Shown in pieces: positions 1 through 7,394 of a stretch of DNA of 14,010 nucleotides; position 1 is the stretch's first letter; each line of letters begins with the position of its first letter. The stretch spans positions 1-14,010 of the forward strand of contig CAYQMI010000094.1 of NCBI GenBank assembly GCA_964418575.1, in the 5' to 3' direction. Source of the DNA: Glaciecola sp964418575. Its GTDB lineage: Bacteria > Pseudomonadota > Gammaproteobacteria > Enterobacterales > Alteromonadaceae. The position numbers were made by a program, and so were the translations under genes. Below the pieces are notes generated by a model, which searched no databases, was not told where the DNA came from, and saw only the letters and a program-made list of their open reading frames with translations.

Positions 1-695
1 ATGACATTGCGCCGAGTGATTCCATCAAGACAAAAATCCCCGCTAGAGGTCCAGACCTCACCATCTCGTACAATAAAAAAGTGGGTGGAGTTGCAGGTTG
101 CAACAAAGCCGTGAGGGTCTAACATCAATGCCTCGTCGGCAAGTGCTTTGGCGGCCTGTATACAGGCAAAAATACAGTTAAGCTTTGAATGGGTGTTGAG
201 CTTTGGGTCTTGCACATCTGGGTAGCCGCGTCTGACATGGCTGGTAAATAAGCTAACACCGTTACCCGGTGCTAAGCCTAGCGCCTTTTTATGCTCGGCA
301 ATAATTACGATAGTAGCACCGCCAACGGTGACCCTAGGGTCTTGGTAGGGCGTTGCTTTAATACCGCGCGTTACCATAAGCCGAATATGCACGCCGTCTT
401 CCATTTGGTTGGCCTCACAGGTCTCATAAATGCACGATATGAGAGCTTGTTTGCTTATGCCTATATCCATGTCCAAGGCTTTAGCGCCATCGTAGAGTCT
501 GCGCATGTGCATATCGATAAATGCCAAGTGGCCCTTGTGCAAACGAATGCCTTCCCACACGCCATCCCCTAAAATGAAACCACTGTCGAACACCGATATC
601 TTCGCATCTTCTCGAGGAAATAACTCGCCGTTGATGTTAATCAGAATTGATTGATTACGGGGGTCGTCTTGGTATTGATGTGTACCTTTAGCCAT
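1..695 (-). CDS. Class IV PLP-dependent aminotransferase (branched-chain/D-amino-acid type), 3' end outside the window
   Basis: This is a partial gene: 231 codons are visible from the ATG at 695, and the C-terminus lies beyond position 1. The family moves amino groups between amino acids and 2-oxo acids using PLP in the cytoplasm. The N-terminal half has the fold-type IV pattern VFDSGFILGDGVWEGIR (residues 35-51) and R66. Lys171 in HSKLN is the expected Schiff-base lysine, and the C-terminal DGITRRN (224-230) is typical of the family. The segment after HGFVA is odd: the usual acidic residue that contacts the PLP ring nitrogen is replaced by Thr200 (ATCNSTHFF). From memory this variant occurs in a recognised subfamily, so it may mark a distinct substrate or a weaker enzyme. 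An AGAGG ribosome site lies about 9 bases before the ATG. The substrate cannot be named from sequence. Confidence 0.88.
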   Translation of the reverse strand, partial: MAKGTHQYQDDPRNQSILININGELFPREDAKISVFDSGFILGDGVWEGIRLHKGHLAFIDMHMRRLYDGAKALDMDIGISKQALISCIYETCEANQMEDGVHIRLMVTRGIKATPYQDPRVTVGGATIVIIAEHKKALGLAPGNGVSLFTSHVRRGYPDVQDPKLNTHSKLNCIFACIQAAKALADEALMLDPHGFVATCNSTHFFIVRDGEVWTSSGDFCLDGITRRNV

Positions 696-790
696 TCAAT
701 TAAGCCTCTGTTTTTAAGGTTTTATACCACAATTAATTTTTAGCTACTATTAAGCGTATTTGCCATTGCCAAATGCTTTAGCGATTACTA

Positions 791-821
791 GCAAGCGCGA
801 AATGCTTGCGACTTTGGTCGC
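791..821. repeat. Two overlapping, mutually exclusive hairpins
   Basis: GCAAGC (791-796) pairs with GCTTGC (804-809) across a 7-base loop. GCGAC (808-812) pairs with GTCGC (817-821) across the 4-base loop TTTG. The two stems share positions 808-809, so they cannot both form fully. There is no T-run after either stem, and no gene ends here, so a terminator is unlikely. The GC-rich patch stands out in an AT-rich intergenic region. It could be a REP-like dispersed repeat unit or a regulatory leader of one of the flanking genes. Confidence 0.5.
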
Positions 822-856
822 GCCTCATTTGTAAAGCAGCATACTTTAGTAAAGTA

Positions 857-868
857 ATTGTCAACAAT
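857..868. promoter_or_regulatory. Palindrome ATTGT-CA-ACAAT, possible operator
   Basis: The 12-base sequence ATTGTCAACAAT is a palindrome with 5-base arms and a 2-base centre. It lies about 200 bases upstream of the porin start and 160 bases upstream of the aminotransferase start. Its shape resembles operators of GntR-type regulators (TTGT/ACAA half sites), but no such regulator is in the window. The assignment is tentative. Confidence 0.3.
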
Positions 869-1069
869 GTATCAGCTTTGTAAAGATGATTAACACACTG
901 ATTCTTATGGTTTATTTAACTTCATTTGCATAACTGGCTTAGTTAATACTAAACGCTCATGGGAGTTTTGGAAAAACACTCTTTCTTTTTTTACTATTCA
1001 ATCTACCTACTCTGCTCTCTACATTACGTCGCCATGAGTTTGTTAAAAACACAACACTAGGGACGACAA

Positions 1070-2197
1070 ATGAAAACGACACTTTCTAAATCAATGGCGA
1101 GCTTTGCCATCATTGCAGGGCTCACATCCGCGAACGTAAATGCGGTCGAAATTCTTAATACCACCATAGACGGAAAAGATACCAAAGTCGCTATTGGCGG
1201 ATACGCAAAGGTTGATGTAAGACATGTTGAGGGAGACATAGCGTACCAAGATTACTGGGTAGCAAATTTTCCAGGGGGCCAGGCAATCGAGACATCTCAC
1301 ACGGGCTTTAACGTGCGTGAGTCTAGAATAAACTTCAAAATCAGCCATGGTGATGTTTCAGGTTTCTTTGAAATTGACATGTATGGTGGCGGCGGGAATG
1401 AGGTGATCAGCAATTCATCTAACCCGCGCGTACGCTTATTCTATATTGAATATAAAAACTGGATGATAGGGCAAAACTGGAGCACCTTCATGCCGCTTCA
1501 CGCGCTGCCTGAGGCACTGGACTTTGGAGGACCGCATGTGGGTGAAGTATTTATCCGTGAAACCCAAATTCGATACACTTACGGTAACTGGCAGTTTGCG
1601 ATTGAAAACCCCGAAACAAATGGCGATGGTGACACAGGCACACCCGCAAGCGCGGTTGGTCTTACAGGCGATGAAGCAGATCCTGATGAGTCTATTCCAG
1701 ATTTTGTGGCCCGTTATAACTTCAGTGGCGATTGGGGTATTGCATCTGCAGGTATGCTCGTAAGAAAGGTGGATCAAGGCGGTTTAGACGAGTTTACGGT
1801 TGCTGGTAACCTAGCAGCAAAAATAAAGTTTTTTGAAAAAGACGACTTACGCTTTCAAGTGAGCTTTGGTGACCCTGGTCGTTATGTTGCTGCTGGTATG
1901 TCGCCCGATATTGTAATTAACCCCGATACTGATGAACTTGAGGTTGAAAGTACCATCGCTTACGCGGTTTCGTACCGCCATTTTTGGACGCAAACCATGC
2001 GGTCGACTGCGTTTTACGGGAACGGAGAAACTGATATTCTTGGCAGAGATCGCTCGCATTGGGGTGTAAACATTATTAAGAGCATTAACGACGATTTTGA
2101 CATTGGCTTAGAGCTGGGTAATTACGCGATTGACGATGAGGGCATGGAAGGCATTGACTCAAATTATTTCCAATTCTCGGCTAAAATGACCTTTTGA
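1070..2197 (+). CDS. DcaP-like outer-membrane porin
   Basis: The 375-residue product has a signal peptide (residues 1-25, cut after NVNA) and then alternating beta-strand sequence ending in a terminal Phe (AKMTF), the outer-membrane beta-barrel insertion signal. The pattern near the start (GGYAKVDV, then NVRESRINFKI, then FFEIDMYGG) and the segment MIGQNWSTFMPLHALPEALDFGG match trimeric DcaP-type porins. These pass organic anions such as dicarboxylates and related compounds. The product would sit in the outer membrane and allow diffusion into the periplasm. Proximity to the lactate genes downstream suggests a role in organic-acid uptake, but the gene has its own terminator and is separated from them by a small gene and the oppositely oriented LysR gene. 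The start is supported by an AGGGACG ribosome site and the clean signal peptide. Confidence 0.85.
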   Translation: MKTTLSKSMASFAIIAGLTSANVNAVEILNTTIDGKDTKVAIGGYAKVDVRHVEGDIAYQDYWVANFPGGQAIETSHTGFNVRESRINFKISHGDVSGFFEIDMYGGGGNEVISNSSNPRVRLFYIEYKNWMIGQNWSTFMPLHALPEALDFGGPHVGEVFIRETQIRYTYGNWQFAIENPETNGDGDTGTPASAVGLTGDEADPDESIPDFVARYNFSGDWGIASAGMLVRKVDQGGLDEFTVAGNLAAKIKFFEKDDLRFQVSFGDPGRYVAAGMSPDIVINPDTDELEVESTIAYAVSYRHFWTQTMRSTAFYGNGETDILGRDRSHWGVNIIKSINDDFDIGLELGNYAIDDEGMEGIDSNYFQFSAKMTF

Positions 2198-2223
2198 TCG
2201 CTCACTTTATTTAATGATTCAGC

Positions 2224-2249
2224 GCCAGCCTAGTGCTGGCTTTGTTTTT
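2224..2249 (+). terminator. Rho-independent terminator of the porin gene
   Basis: GCCAGC (2224-2229) pairs with GCTGGC (2235-2240) across the loop CTAGT, followed by TTTGTTTTT. It begins 27 bases after the porin stop codon. Confidence 0.8.
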
Positions 2250-2335
2250 CCTATAATTCGAGCTTCTTTGCCGGAAAACAAATCAAATTCCGCGCCAATT
2301 GTCATAAAAAATTAACAAATAAAAATTCCTTTTGA

Positions 2336-2351
2336 AGACAAGCATTTGTCT
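2336..2351. promoter_or_regulatory. Inverted repeat AGACAA-GCAT-TTGTCT, possible operator
   Basis: Perfect 6-base arms flank a 4-base centre, about 110 bases upstream of the small membrane-protein gene at 2460. No T-run follows, so it is not a terminator. It could be a repressor or activator site in that gene's promoter region. No regulator can be named. Confidence 0.3.
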
Positions 2352-2412
2352 ATTTTACAGTCAAAATCCTATTGCCAGCACTTGAGTTATCATTAATATG
2401 GTCGTTGTAGTA

Positions 2413-2432
2413 TTCATGCACGGATGTATGAA
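2413..2432 (+). promoter_or_regulatory. Stem-loop in the leader of the small gene at 2460
   Basis: TTCATGCA (2413-2420) pairs with TGTATGAA (2425-2432) with one G-U pair and a CGGA tetraloop. It ends 16 bases before the strong GGAGG ribosome site (2449-2453). This position suits an mRNA leader structure that affects stability or translation. It could equally be a DNA operator. Confidence 0.35.
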
Positions 2433-2459
2433 ATAAAGCTTAATTTTTGGAGGCATGAA

Positions 2460-2582
2460 ATGCAAAAACATCAAGAAACTTCTAGAGAAATCATGGATAT
2501 AGTGGTTGAAGTATCAACCAAAATTGGCCAAATTGGCGTAGTATGTTTAGTATTATCGGTGCTTGTTAGCTTAGGTTACTGA
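2460..2582 (+). CDS. Small single-span membrane protein, 40 residues, unknown function
   Basis: This short gene has an unusually good translation signal: GGAGG (2449-2453) lies 6 bases before the ATG. The product begins MQKHQETSREIMDIVVEV, a charged, probably amphipathic stretch. A hydrophobic segment follows at about residues 22-38 (IGQIGVVCLVLSVLVSL), and the protein ends in GY. This predicts a small inner-membrane protein with one span. It is isolated: a terminator lies before it and the LysR gene runs convergently after it. An ATG five bases upstream in another frame gives only 15 codons and is less likely. I do not recognise the family. The ribosome site and the uninterrupted hydrophobic design are the support. 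Confidence 0.6.
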   Translation: MQKHQETSREIMDIVVEVSTKIGQIGVVCLVLSVLVSLGY

Positions 2583-2726
2583 TCAGTTTAACCGCTGTGT
2601 CTGATGCATATCGCCACGGTTGTTTATTGTTCTACACATGTTGAAATTTTGTTAACCGAACTGATTTTTCCAAAGTTCACGATTGCCGCTACAACTTAGC
2701 TGAATACTCTTTACTTAGCTTACTTA

Positions 2727-3632
2727 TCAAGAAAAATATTCGTTTTTAGCCTTAAAAGCTTCTTTCAGGTGCTCTATTAAGCACTTTAGCTTTTTGTCTG
2801 GCTGCTTGCTAGCTGGGTATACTGCATAAATTCCTAGCTGTTTTGCAACCTTGTTTTCCAATAAGCTTAGCAAATCGCCGCTTACTAGTTCTTCGTGCAC
2901 AAGTGCTCTTGGCAGATAGGCAATACCAAAGTCTGATAATGCTGCTTGACGCAGCGAGTCCAAATTATTGGTGTAAAATCGACCTCTAACTTGCACATTT
3001 GCAGGCCCGTCGGCGTCGTTAAATTTCCATGTTTCTGGTCCAACGCCCTCATATTTATAAATTAAGCACTGGTGGTTTTGCAGATCTTTTGGCTCGATTA
3101 TTGGCTCGTGTTCCTGCAAGTATTTCGGCGTTGCGCAAACAACCCATTGCGAATCAATTAGCCGCCTGGCAATGAGCGAGGAATCAGGTAAGTTTGCGGT
3201 TCTAATCGCTAAATCGAATCCTTCTGCAATTAAATCTACCGAACGATTGCTAATCGAAAGTTCAACCTCTACATCCGGATAAACTTTGCAAAACTCAGCT
3301 ATGGCGCTACTTATAACCAAGCGAGCAGACACTACAGGGGCCGTGATTTTCAGTTTCCCTCTTATCTCATTTGCATAGCTAGCAACGTTATTTTGAACGT
3401 CTTCGAGGATTGATTTAGCATGCAACGCTTTTTCATAAAGAGCGTTACCGGCCTCCGTTAAATGCAAGCGTCTAGTAGTACGATATAGGAGTTGAACGTT
3501 GAGGGCACTCTCTAATCTTGAGATGCGTTTGCTTACCACCGAGTTAGTTAATTCGAGTTTATCGGCCACTTTTGAAAAGGAGCCCTCTTGCACCACATTT
3601 ACAAAAAGGAAGATATCGTCAGCTTTAACCAT
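2727..3632 (-). CDS. LysR-type transcriptional regulator, divergent from lldP
   Basis: The 301-residue length is normal for the family. The N-terminal winged helix-turn-helix is clear (about residues 4-62: FLFVNVVQEGSFSKVADKL, then VVSKRISRLE, then LLYRTTRRLHLTEAG), followed by a periplasmic-binding-protein-like effector domain from about residue 90. The domain style (SVDLIAEGFDLAIRTANLPDSSLIARRL) is that of the large AaeR/DmlR-like branch. The gene reads away from lldP with about 164 bases between their starts, the classical arrangement in which a LysR protein controls the divergent operon and itself. A role in responding to lactate or another organic acid is therefore likely but inferred. 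Characterised E. coli lactate genes use a GntR-type regulator (LldR), so this would be a different solution. Confidence 0.92.
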   Translation of the reverse strand: MVKADDIFLFVNVVQEGSFSKVADKLELTNSVVSKRISRLESALNVQLLYRTTRRLHLTEAGNALYEKALHAKSILEDVQNNVASYANEIRGKLKITAPVVSARLVISSAIAEFCKVYPDVEVELSISNRSVDLIAEGFDLAIRTANLPDSSLIARRLIDSQWVVCATPKYLQEHEPIIEPKDLQNHQCLIYKYEGVGPETWKFNDADGPANVQVRGRFYTNNLDSLRQAALSDFGIAYLPRALVHEELVSGDLLSLLENKVAKQLGIYAVYPASKQPDKKLKCLIEHLKEAFKAKNEYFS

Positions 3633-3667
3633 GAGTTCTCATTATGGCAAAAAAAGAAACAATTAAG

Positions 3668-3687
3668 TGATAATTATATATATATCA
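3668..3687. promoter_or_regulatory. Dyad TGATA-N10-TATCA between the LysR gene and lldP, possible LysR site
   Basis: TGATA (3668-3672) and TATCA (3683-3687) form an interrupted dyad around an AT-only centre in the shared promoter region. LysR proteins usually bind interrupted dyads of about this size (T-N11-A type). It lies 36 bases upstream of the LysR start and about 110 bases upstream of lldP. The AT-rich content makes chance occurrence possible. Confidence 0.4.
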
Positions 3688-3717
3688 GCAAAAGCCACCA
3701 CAGTACAGTGACTCACC

Positions 3718-3762
3718 TTTGCTATTACACACTTCGTTTACAACATTAATACAAATAGCAAA
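3718..3762. promoter_or_regulatory. 9-base inverted repeat just upstream of lldP
   Basis: TTTGCTATT (3718-3726) and AATAGCAAA (3754-3762) are exact reverse complements, with arm centres 36 bases apart. The right arm ends 34 bases before the lldP start. This could be a pair of half sites for one regulator on the same DNA face, or an mRNA stem with a 27-base loop in the lldP leader. A further small palindrome, GTGACTCAC, lies just to the left at 3708-3716. Confidence 0.4.
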
Positions 3763-3796
3763 CATCGACACATACTCAACATGAATGGAGAGACAT

Positions 3797-5503
3797 ATGA
3801 ATATCGCGATACTAGGACTGTTGGCTTTGCTGCCTATTGTCACCTCTGGCATCTTACTTTTAGGACTTCAGTGGCCAGCTAAACGTGCGATGCCAGTGGT
3901 ATTGATTATTACTATTTTACTGGCGCTATTTGTATGGGACATGTCAGGTGTAAGAGTTGTGGCTTCTATACTGCAAGGGGTGGTAATAACGGTGTCGGTA
4001 TTGTGGATAGTATTTGGCGCTATCTTTTTGTTAAATACACTGCAACACACGGGTGCTATTCAAACCATCAGGCGCGGTTTTACCCATGTCTCTCCAGATA
4101 GACGTGTTCAGGCCATTATAATTGCTTGGTGCTTTGGCACTTTTATTGAGGGCGCTTCAGGATTTGGCACGCCAGCGGCTATTGCTGCTCCGCTGATGGT
4201 TGCTATTGGCTTTCCTGCCTTGGCGGCGGTGCTAATGGGAATGTTAATTCAAAGCACACCGGTATCTTTTGGTGCAGTGGGTACACCAATAATTATTGGC
4301 GTTAATAAGGGGCTCGATACCACGGCAATTGGCGCGCAACTGGCGTCTCAGGGCTGGAGCTGGGAGCAGTATTTACAGTTAATTACCTCCGAAGTCGCAA
4401 TCATTCACGGAGTGATTGGTACCTTCATGCCGGTTATTATGGCCATGATGCTGACGCGCTTTTTTGGTAGCAATAAGTCTTGGAAAGAAGGCTTGCAAAT
4501 TCTCCCATTCGCTATATTCGCAGGGTTATCGTTTACCGTGCCCTATGTATTAACCGGCATATTCTTAGGTCCAGAGTTCCCCTCGTTAATGGGCGGATTA
4601 CTCAGTATGGCTATAGTGGTTTTTGCGGCAAAACGTGGCTTTTTGATGCCTAAAACAGCATGGGACTTTCCAGAGCGAGCAAATTGGCTACCGGGTTGGA
4701 TGGGGTCTCTAGAAATCAAGCAAGACGACGTGAATGCTCCTTCAACCGTTTCGCCGTTTGTAGCATGGATGCCTTATTTGTTGGTTGCTATATTGTTAGT
4801 GTGTTCACGCGTGTTCGGTGAATTTAAAAGCATGCTGTCGGCGGTAACTTTATCGTTTAGCGACATATTAGGTGAGCTTGGGGTGTCTGCTGCATTTAGT
4901 CCGCTTTATTTACCCGGTGGTTTACTGGTGATGACGGCCCTGATTGCTTTAATGATTCAGGCAAAATCAGGACAAAAGAGCAGTGTGTTTAAATCGGCAT
5001 TTATCGATTCTAGCAAAACCATTATCGGTGCAGGCTTTGTGCTTATTTTCACTATCCCCATGGTGCGTTTGTTTATTAACTCAGGCGTGAATTTATCGGA
5101 TGTACCAAGTATGCCCATGGCTGGCGCGACTTTATTTGCAGACGTATTTGGGGCCGCATTTCCGCTAGTGAGCCCGACTATTGGTGCTTTAGGAGCCTTT
5201 ATAGCAGGCTCAAATACCGTATCCAATATGATGTTTAGTCAGTTTCAGTTTGAGGCAGCAATGGCCTTAAGTTTATCGCCAGCCTTAATTGTAGCCGCAC
5301 AAGCTGTTGGTGCGGCCGCGGGTAACATGATTGCCATTCATAACGTAGTAGCAGCATCTGCCACAGTTGGCTTGCTAGGACAAGAGGGCGCGACCTTGCG
5401 TAAAACGGCCCTGCCAACATTGTACTACGTCCTATTCGCAGGTGTGATTGCCTTACTTGCCGGCTATGGCTTGGGCTTTGCAGACCCGCTCTTGGATAGT
5501 TAA
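3797..5503 (+). CDS. lldP: Lactate permease, LldP family
   Basis: The 568-residue inner-membrane protein belongs to the lactate permease family (TC 2.A.14), which brings in lactate, and often glycolate, with protons. It has many hydrophobic spans along its whole length. The family signature EGASGFGTPAAIAAP begins at residue 118 and is followed by MLIQSTPVSFGAVGTP. A second conserved part, near the C-terminus, is FPLVSPTIGALGAFIAGSNTVSNMMF. The ATG at 3797 is chosen over one at 3785, because the earlier ATG overlaps the ribosome site GGAGAG that serves 3797. The gene is first in an apparent operon: dld starts 59 bases later with no terminator between. Together they form an uptake-and-oxidation pair for lactate. 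The downstream enzyme suggests D-lactate is used, though LldP proteins commonly take both isomers. Confidence 0.93.
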   Translation: MNIAILGLLALLPIVTSGILLLGLQWPAKRAMPVVLIITILLALFVWDMSGVRVVASILQGVVITVSVLWIVFGAIFLLNTLQHTGAIQTIRRGFTHVSPDRRVQAIIIAWCFGTFIEGASGFGTPAAIAAPLMVAIGFPALAAVLMGMLIQSTPVSFGAVGTPIIIGVNKGLDTTAIGAQLASQGWSWEQYLQLITSEVAIIHGVIGTFMPVIMAMMLTRFFGSNKSWKEGLQILPFAIFAGLSFTVPYVLTGIFLGPEFPSLMGGLLSMAIVVFAAKRGFLMPKTAWDFPERANWLPGWMGSLEIKQDDVNAPSTVSPFVAWMPYLLVAILLVCSRVFGEFKSMLSAVTLSFSDILGELGVSAAFSPLYLPGGLLVMTALIALMIQAKSGQKSSVFKSAFIDSSKTIIGAGFVLIFTIPMVRLFINSGVNLSDVPSMPMAGATLFADVFGAAFPLVSPTIGALGAFIAGSNTVSNMMFSQFQFEAAMALSLSPALIVAAQAVGAAAGNMIAIHNVVAASATVGLLGQEGATLRKTALPTLYYVLFAGVIALLAGYGLGFADPLLDS

Positions 5504-5562
5504 GCAAATAAACATATTCACCACAGTAATGCTAATATCGACGCAGTGAAAAAGGAAACATT

Positions 5563-7266
5563 ATGAATAATCAGGCCGTCATCGCTCAATTTGCTGAAGT
5601 CCTCGGTAAGCAAAACCTTGCAGTTGGTGCAAAGCAAACTGAATATTACAGAACCGGTTGGCGCTCTGGCGGTGGCACTGCGCTGGCAGTCTTGTTTCCG
5701 CAAACTTTGATTGAGTTTTACAAGCTATTGGAAATATGCGTTGCGAATAACTGCATAATTGTTATGCAGGCAGCCAATACAGGTTTAACCGAGGGCTCAA
5801 CCCCTAGCGGTGATGATTACGACCGTGAAGTAGTCGTCATTAATACCCTAGCGATGGATAAGCTTATTGTGCTGGGCAAAGGTGAACAGATCATCAGCTT
5901 CCCAGGCACTACGCTACATCATCTTGAGAAAACCTTGAAACCTTTAAATAGAGCGCCTCATTCGGTTATCGGCTCTTCTTGTTTAGGGGCGTCTATTGTT
6001 GGCGGGGTAGCAAACAATTCTGGTGGCGCATTGGTAAAACGAGGCCCGGCTTATACCGAGCTATCGGTTTATGCGTGGATAAACGAGAAAGGCGAATTGG
6101 AGCTTGTTAACCACCTAGGCATTGATTTAGGCGATACGCCAGAAGAGATACTCAGCAAGCTTCAAAGCGGTAATTTTGAGCATACTGAGCTTGCAACATC
6201 AGCTAAAGCATCGGCGAGCGATTACATTGAAAAAATACGCGATATTGAGGCCGATACACCAAGCAGGTTCAATGCCGATGAGTCGCGTTTATACGAGGCA
6301 AGTGGCTGCGCAGGCAAAATAGCAGTCTTTGCTGTAAGGCTTGATACATTTGATGTACCAGACCAAGAACAAACTTTCTACATCGGTACGAATGACCCGA
6401 AAGTACTCACTGAGTTGAGGCGTGAAATGCTTAGCAAATTTACTCATCTGCCTGAGGTAGGTGAGTATATGCACCGAGATATTTTTCGCGTGGCGCAAAA
6501 GTACGGCAAAGATACTTTTTTGAGCGTGAAGCATTTAGGCACAGATGCTATGCCTAAGCTTTTTGCAATTAAAGGCCGCGTGGATGCAGTACTAAACAAA
6601 ATAGGGTTTTTACCAAAGTATTTATCAGATCGCGTAATGCAGTTGATTGCTAAGTGCTTCGGCCAACACCTACCGCAGCGTATGCTGCAATATTATGAGC
6701 AATACGAACATCACCTTATCCTAAAAATGAGTGACGACGGTATTGAGGAAGCGCGTACATTTTTAGCGAAGTTTTTTGCAAAGGCCGAGCATGAAGGCGC
6801 TTACTTTGAGTGTGACGATAACGAAGCCTCAAGTGCCTTTTTAAATCGCTTTGCAGCAGCAGGCGCAGCCGTTCGTTACCACACGCTCTATGAAAAAGAC
6901 TTAGGGGATATACTGGCGCTAGACATCGCTCTAAAGCGCAACGAGCTAAACTGGGTAGAAAAGCTACCGGCACATATTCAAGAGCAAATTGATGTCTCGT
7001 TATACTACGGGCACTTTTTCTGTCATGTGTTTCATCAAGATTATGTCTTGAAAAAAGGCGCAGACGCGCACGAGGTAAAAACCGCAATGTTGGCATTGCT
7101 CGATACTCGAGGTGCAAAGTATCCGGCGGAGCACAATGTGGGGCATTTATACAAGGCCGACTCACCACTACAAGACTTTTACCGTAAGCTCGACCCAACC
7201 AATACCTTCAATCCAGGCATTGGCAAAATGGAAAAACATAAACGTAACTGTTCCTGTTGTTTATAA
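5563..7266 (+). CDS. dld: Quinone-dependent D-lactate dehydrogenase (FAD, membrane-bound)
   Basis: The 567-residue product is very close in length and sequence to E. coli Dld (571). It oxidises D-lactate to pyruvate and passes electrons to the quinone pool at the inner face of the cytoplasmic membrane. The FAD-binding region is clear: MQAANTGLTEGSTPSGDDYDR (68-88), FPGTTLHHLEKTLKPL (113-128), then PHSVIGSSCLGASIVGGVANNSGGALVKRGPAYTE (132-166). A long, basic middle segment matches the membrane-binding domain, and the C-terminal cap ends with DPTNTFNPGIGK. It follows lldP as the second gene of the lactate operon, with AAGGA seven bases before its ATG. The last residues, NCSCCL, form a cysteine-rich tail I do not recall in the E. 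coli enzyme. No terminator is seen after it, so transcription may continue into the next genes. Confidence 0.96.
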   Translation: MNNQAVIAQFAEVLGKQNLAVGAKQTEYYRTGWRSGGGTALAVLFPQTLIEFYKLLEICVANNCIIVMQAANTGLTEGSTPSGDDYDREVVVINTLAMDKLIVLGKGEQIISFPGTTLHHLEKTLKPLNRAPHSVIGSSCLGASIVGGVANNSGGALVKRGPAYTELSVYAWINEKGELELVNHLGIDLGDTPEEILSKLQSGNFEHTELATSAKASASDYIEKIRDIEADTPSRFNADESRLYEASGCAGKIAVFAVRLDTFDVPDQEQTFYIGTNDPKVLTELRREMLSKFTHLPEVGEYMHRDIFRVAQKYGKDTFLSVKHLGTDAMPKLFAIKGRVDAVLNKIGFLPKYLSDRVMQLIAKCFGQHLPQRMLQYYEQYEHHLILKMSDDGIEEARTFLAKFFAKAEHEGAYFECDDNEASSAFLNRFAAAGAAVRYHTLYEKDLGDILALDIALKRNELNWVEKLPAHIQEQIDVSLYYGHFFCHVFHQDYVLKKGADAHEVKTAMLALLDTRGAKYPAEHNVGHLYKADSPLQDFYRKLDPTNTFNPGIGKMEKHKRNCSCCL

Positions 7267-7304
7267 AATAGAATTTATAAAAGTATGAATATTTATAAAG
7301 GAGG
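7260..7304 (+). repeat. Three TTTATAAA palindromes followed by an orphan AAAGGAGG
   Basis: The 8-base palindrome TTTATAAA occurs at 7260-7267 (over the dld stop codon), 7274-7281 and 7292-7299. The third runs directly into the perfect ribosome site AAAGGAGG (7297-7304). No start codon lies at normal distance: the next ATG, at 7320, is 15 bases further on. The cluster could hold a promoter (TATAAA-like -10 elements) or a structured leader for the next gene. Confidence 0.4.
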
Positions 7305-7394
7305 CAAACTAACTTATTAATGCAACAGAACCACCTTGCGAATTTTTCAGTAAGCAATAGACATAAATTAAATCGCTTAACTTCTGAGAGTGTT

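Larger units (their letters stand above)
696..1069. other. Divergent intergenic region between aminotransferase and porin
   Basis: These 374 bases separate two divergently read genes, so they must hold promoters for both. I see no convincing ORF. The distinct structures are two overlapping hairpins (791-821) and a short palindrome (857-868), listed separately. The last 100 bases before the porin are AT-rich, and an AGGGACG ribosome site lies just before the ATG at 1070. I could not place a good -35/-10 pair with confidence. Confidence 0.6.

Noticed and set aside
291..572. Plus-strand 93-codon open frame
   Set aside because: It lies opposite the aminotransferase gene, whose protein has clear family motifs; this is a shadow frame.
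3671..3685. TA-rich run as a microsatellite or phase-variation tract
   Set aside because: Only a few TA units, in a promoter region that is AT-rich anyway; too short to expect slippage.
3785..3799. ATG at 3785 as the start of lldP
   Set aside because: It overlaps the GGAGAG ribosome site that fits the ATG at 3797, and the extra MERH does not help the first membrane span.
6716..7198. Minus-strand 160-codon open frame within dld
   Set aside because: The translation is rich in Arg, Leu and His without any family pattern, and dld is certain on the other strand.
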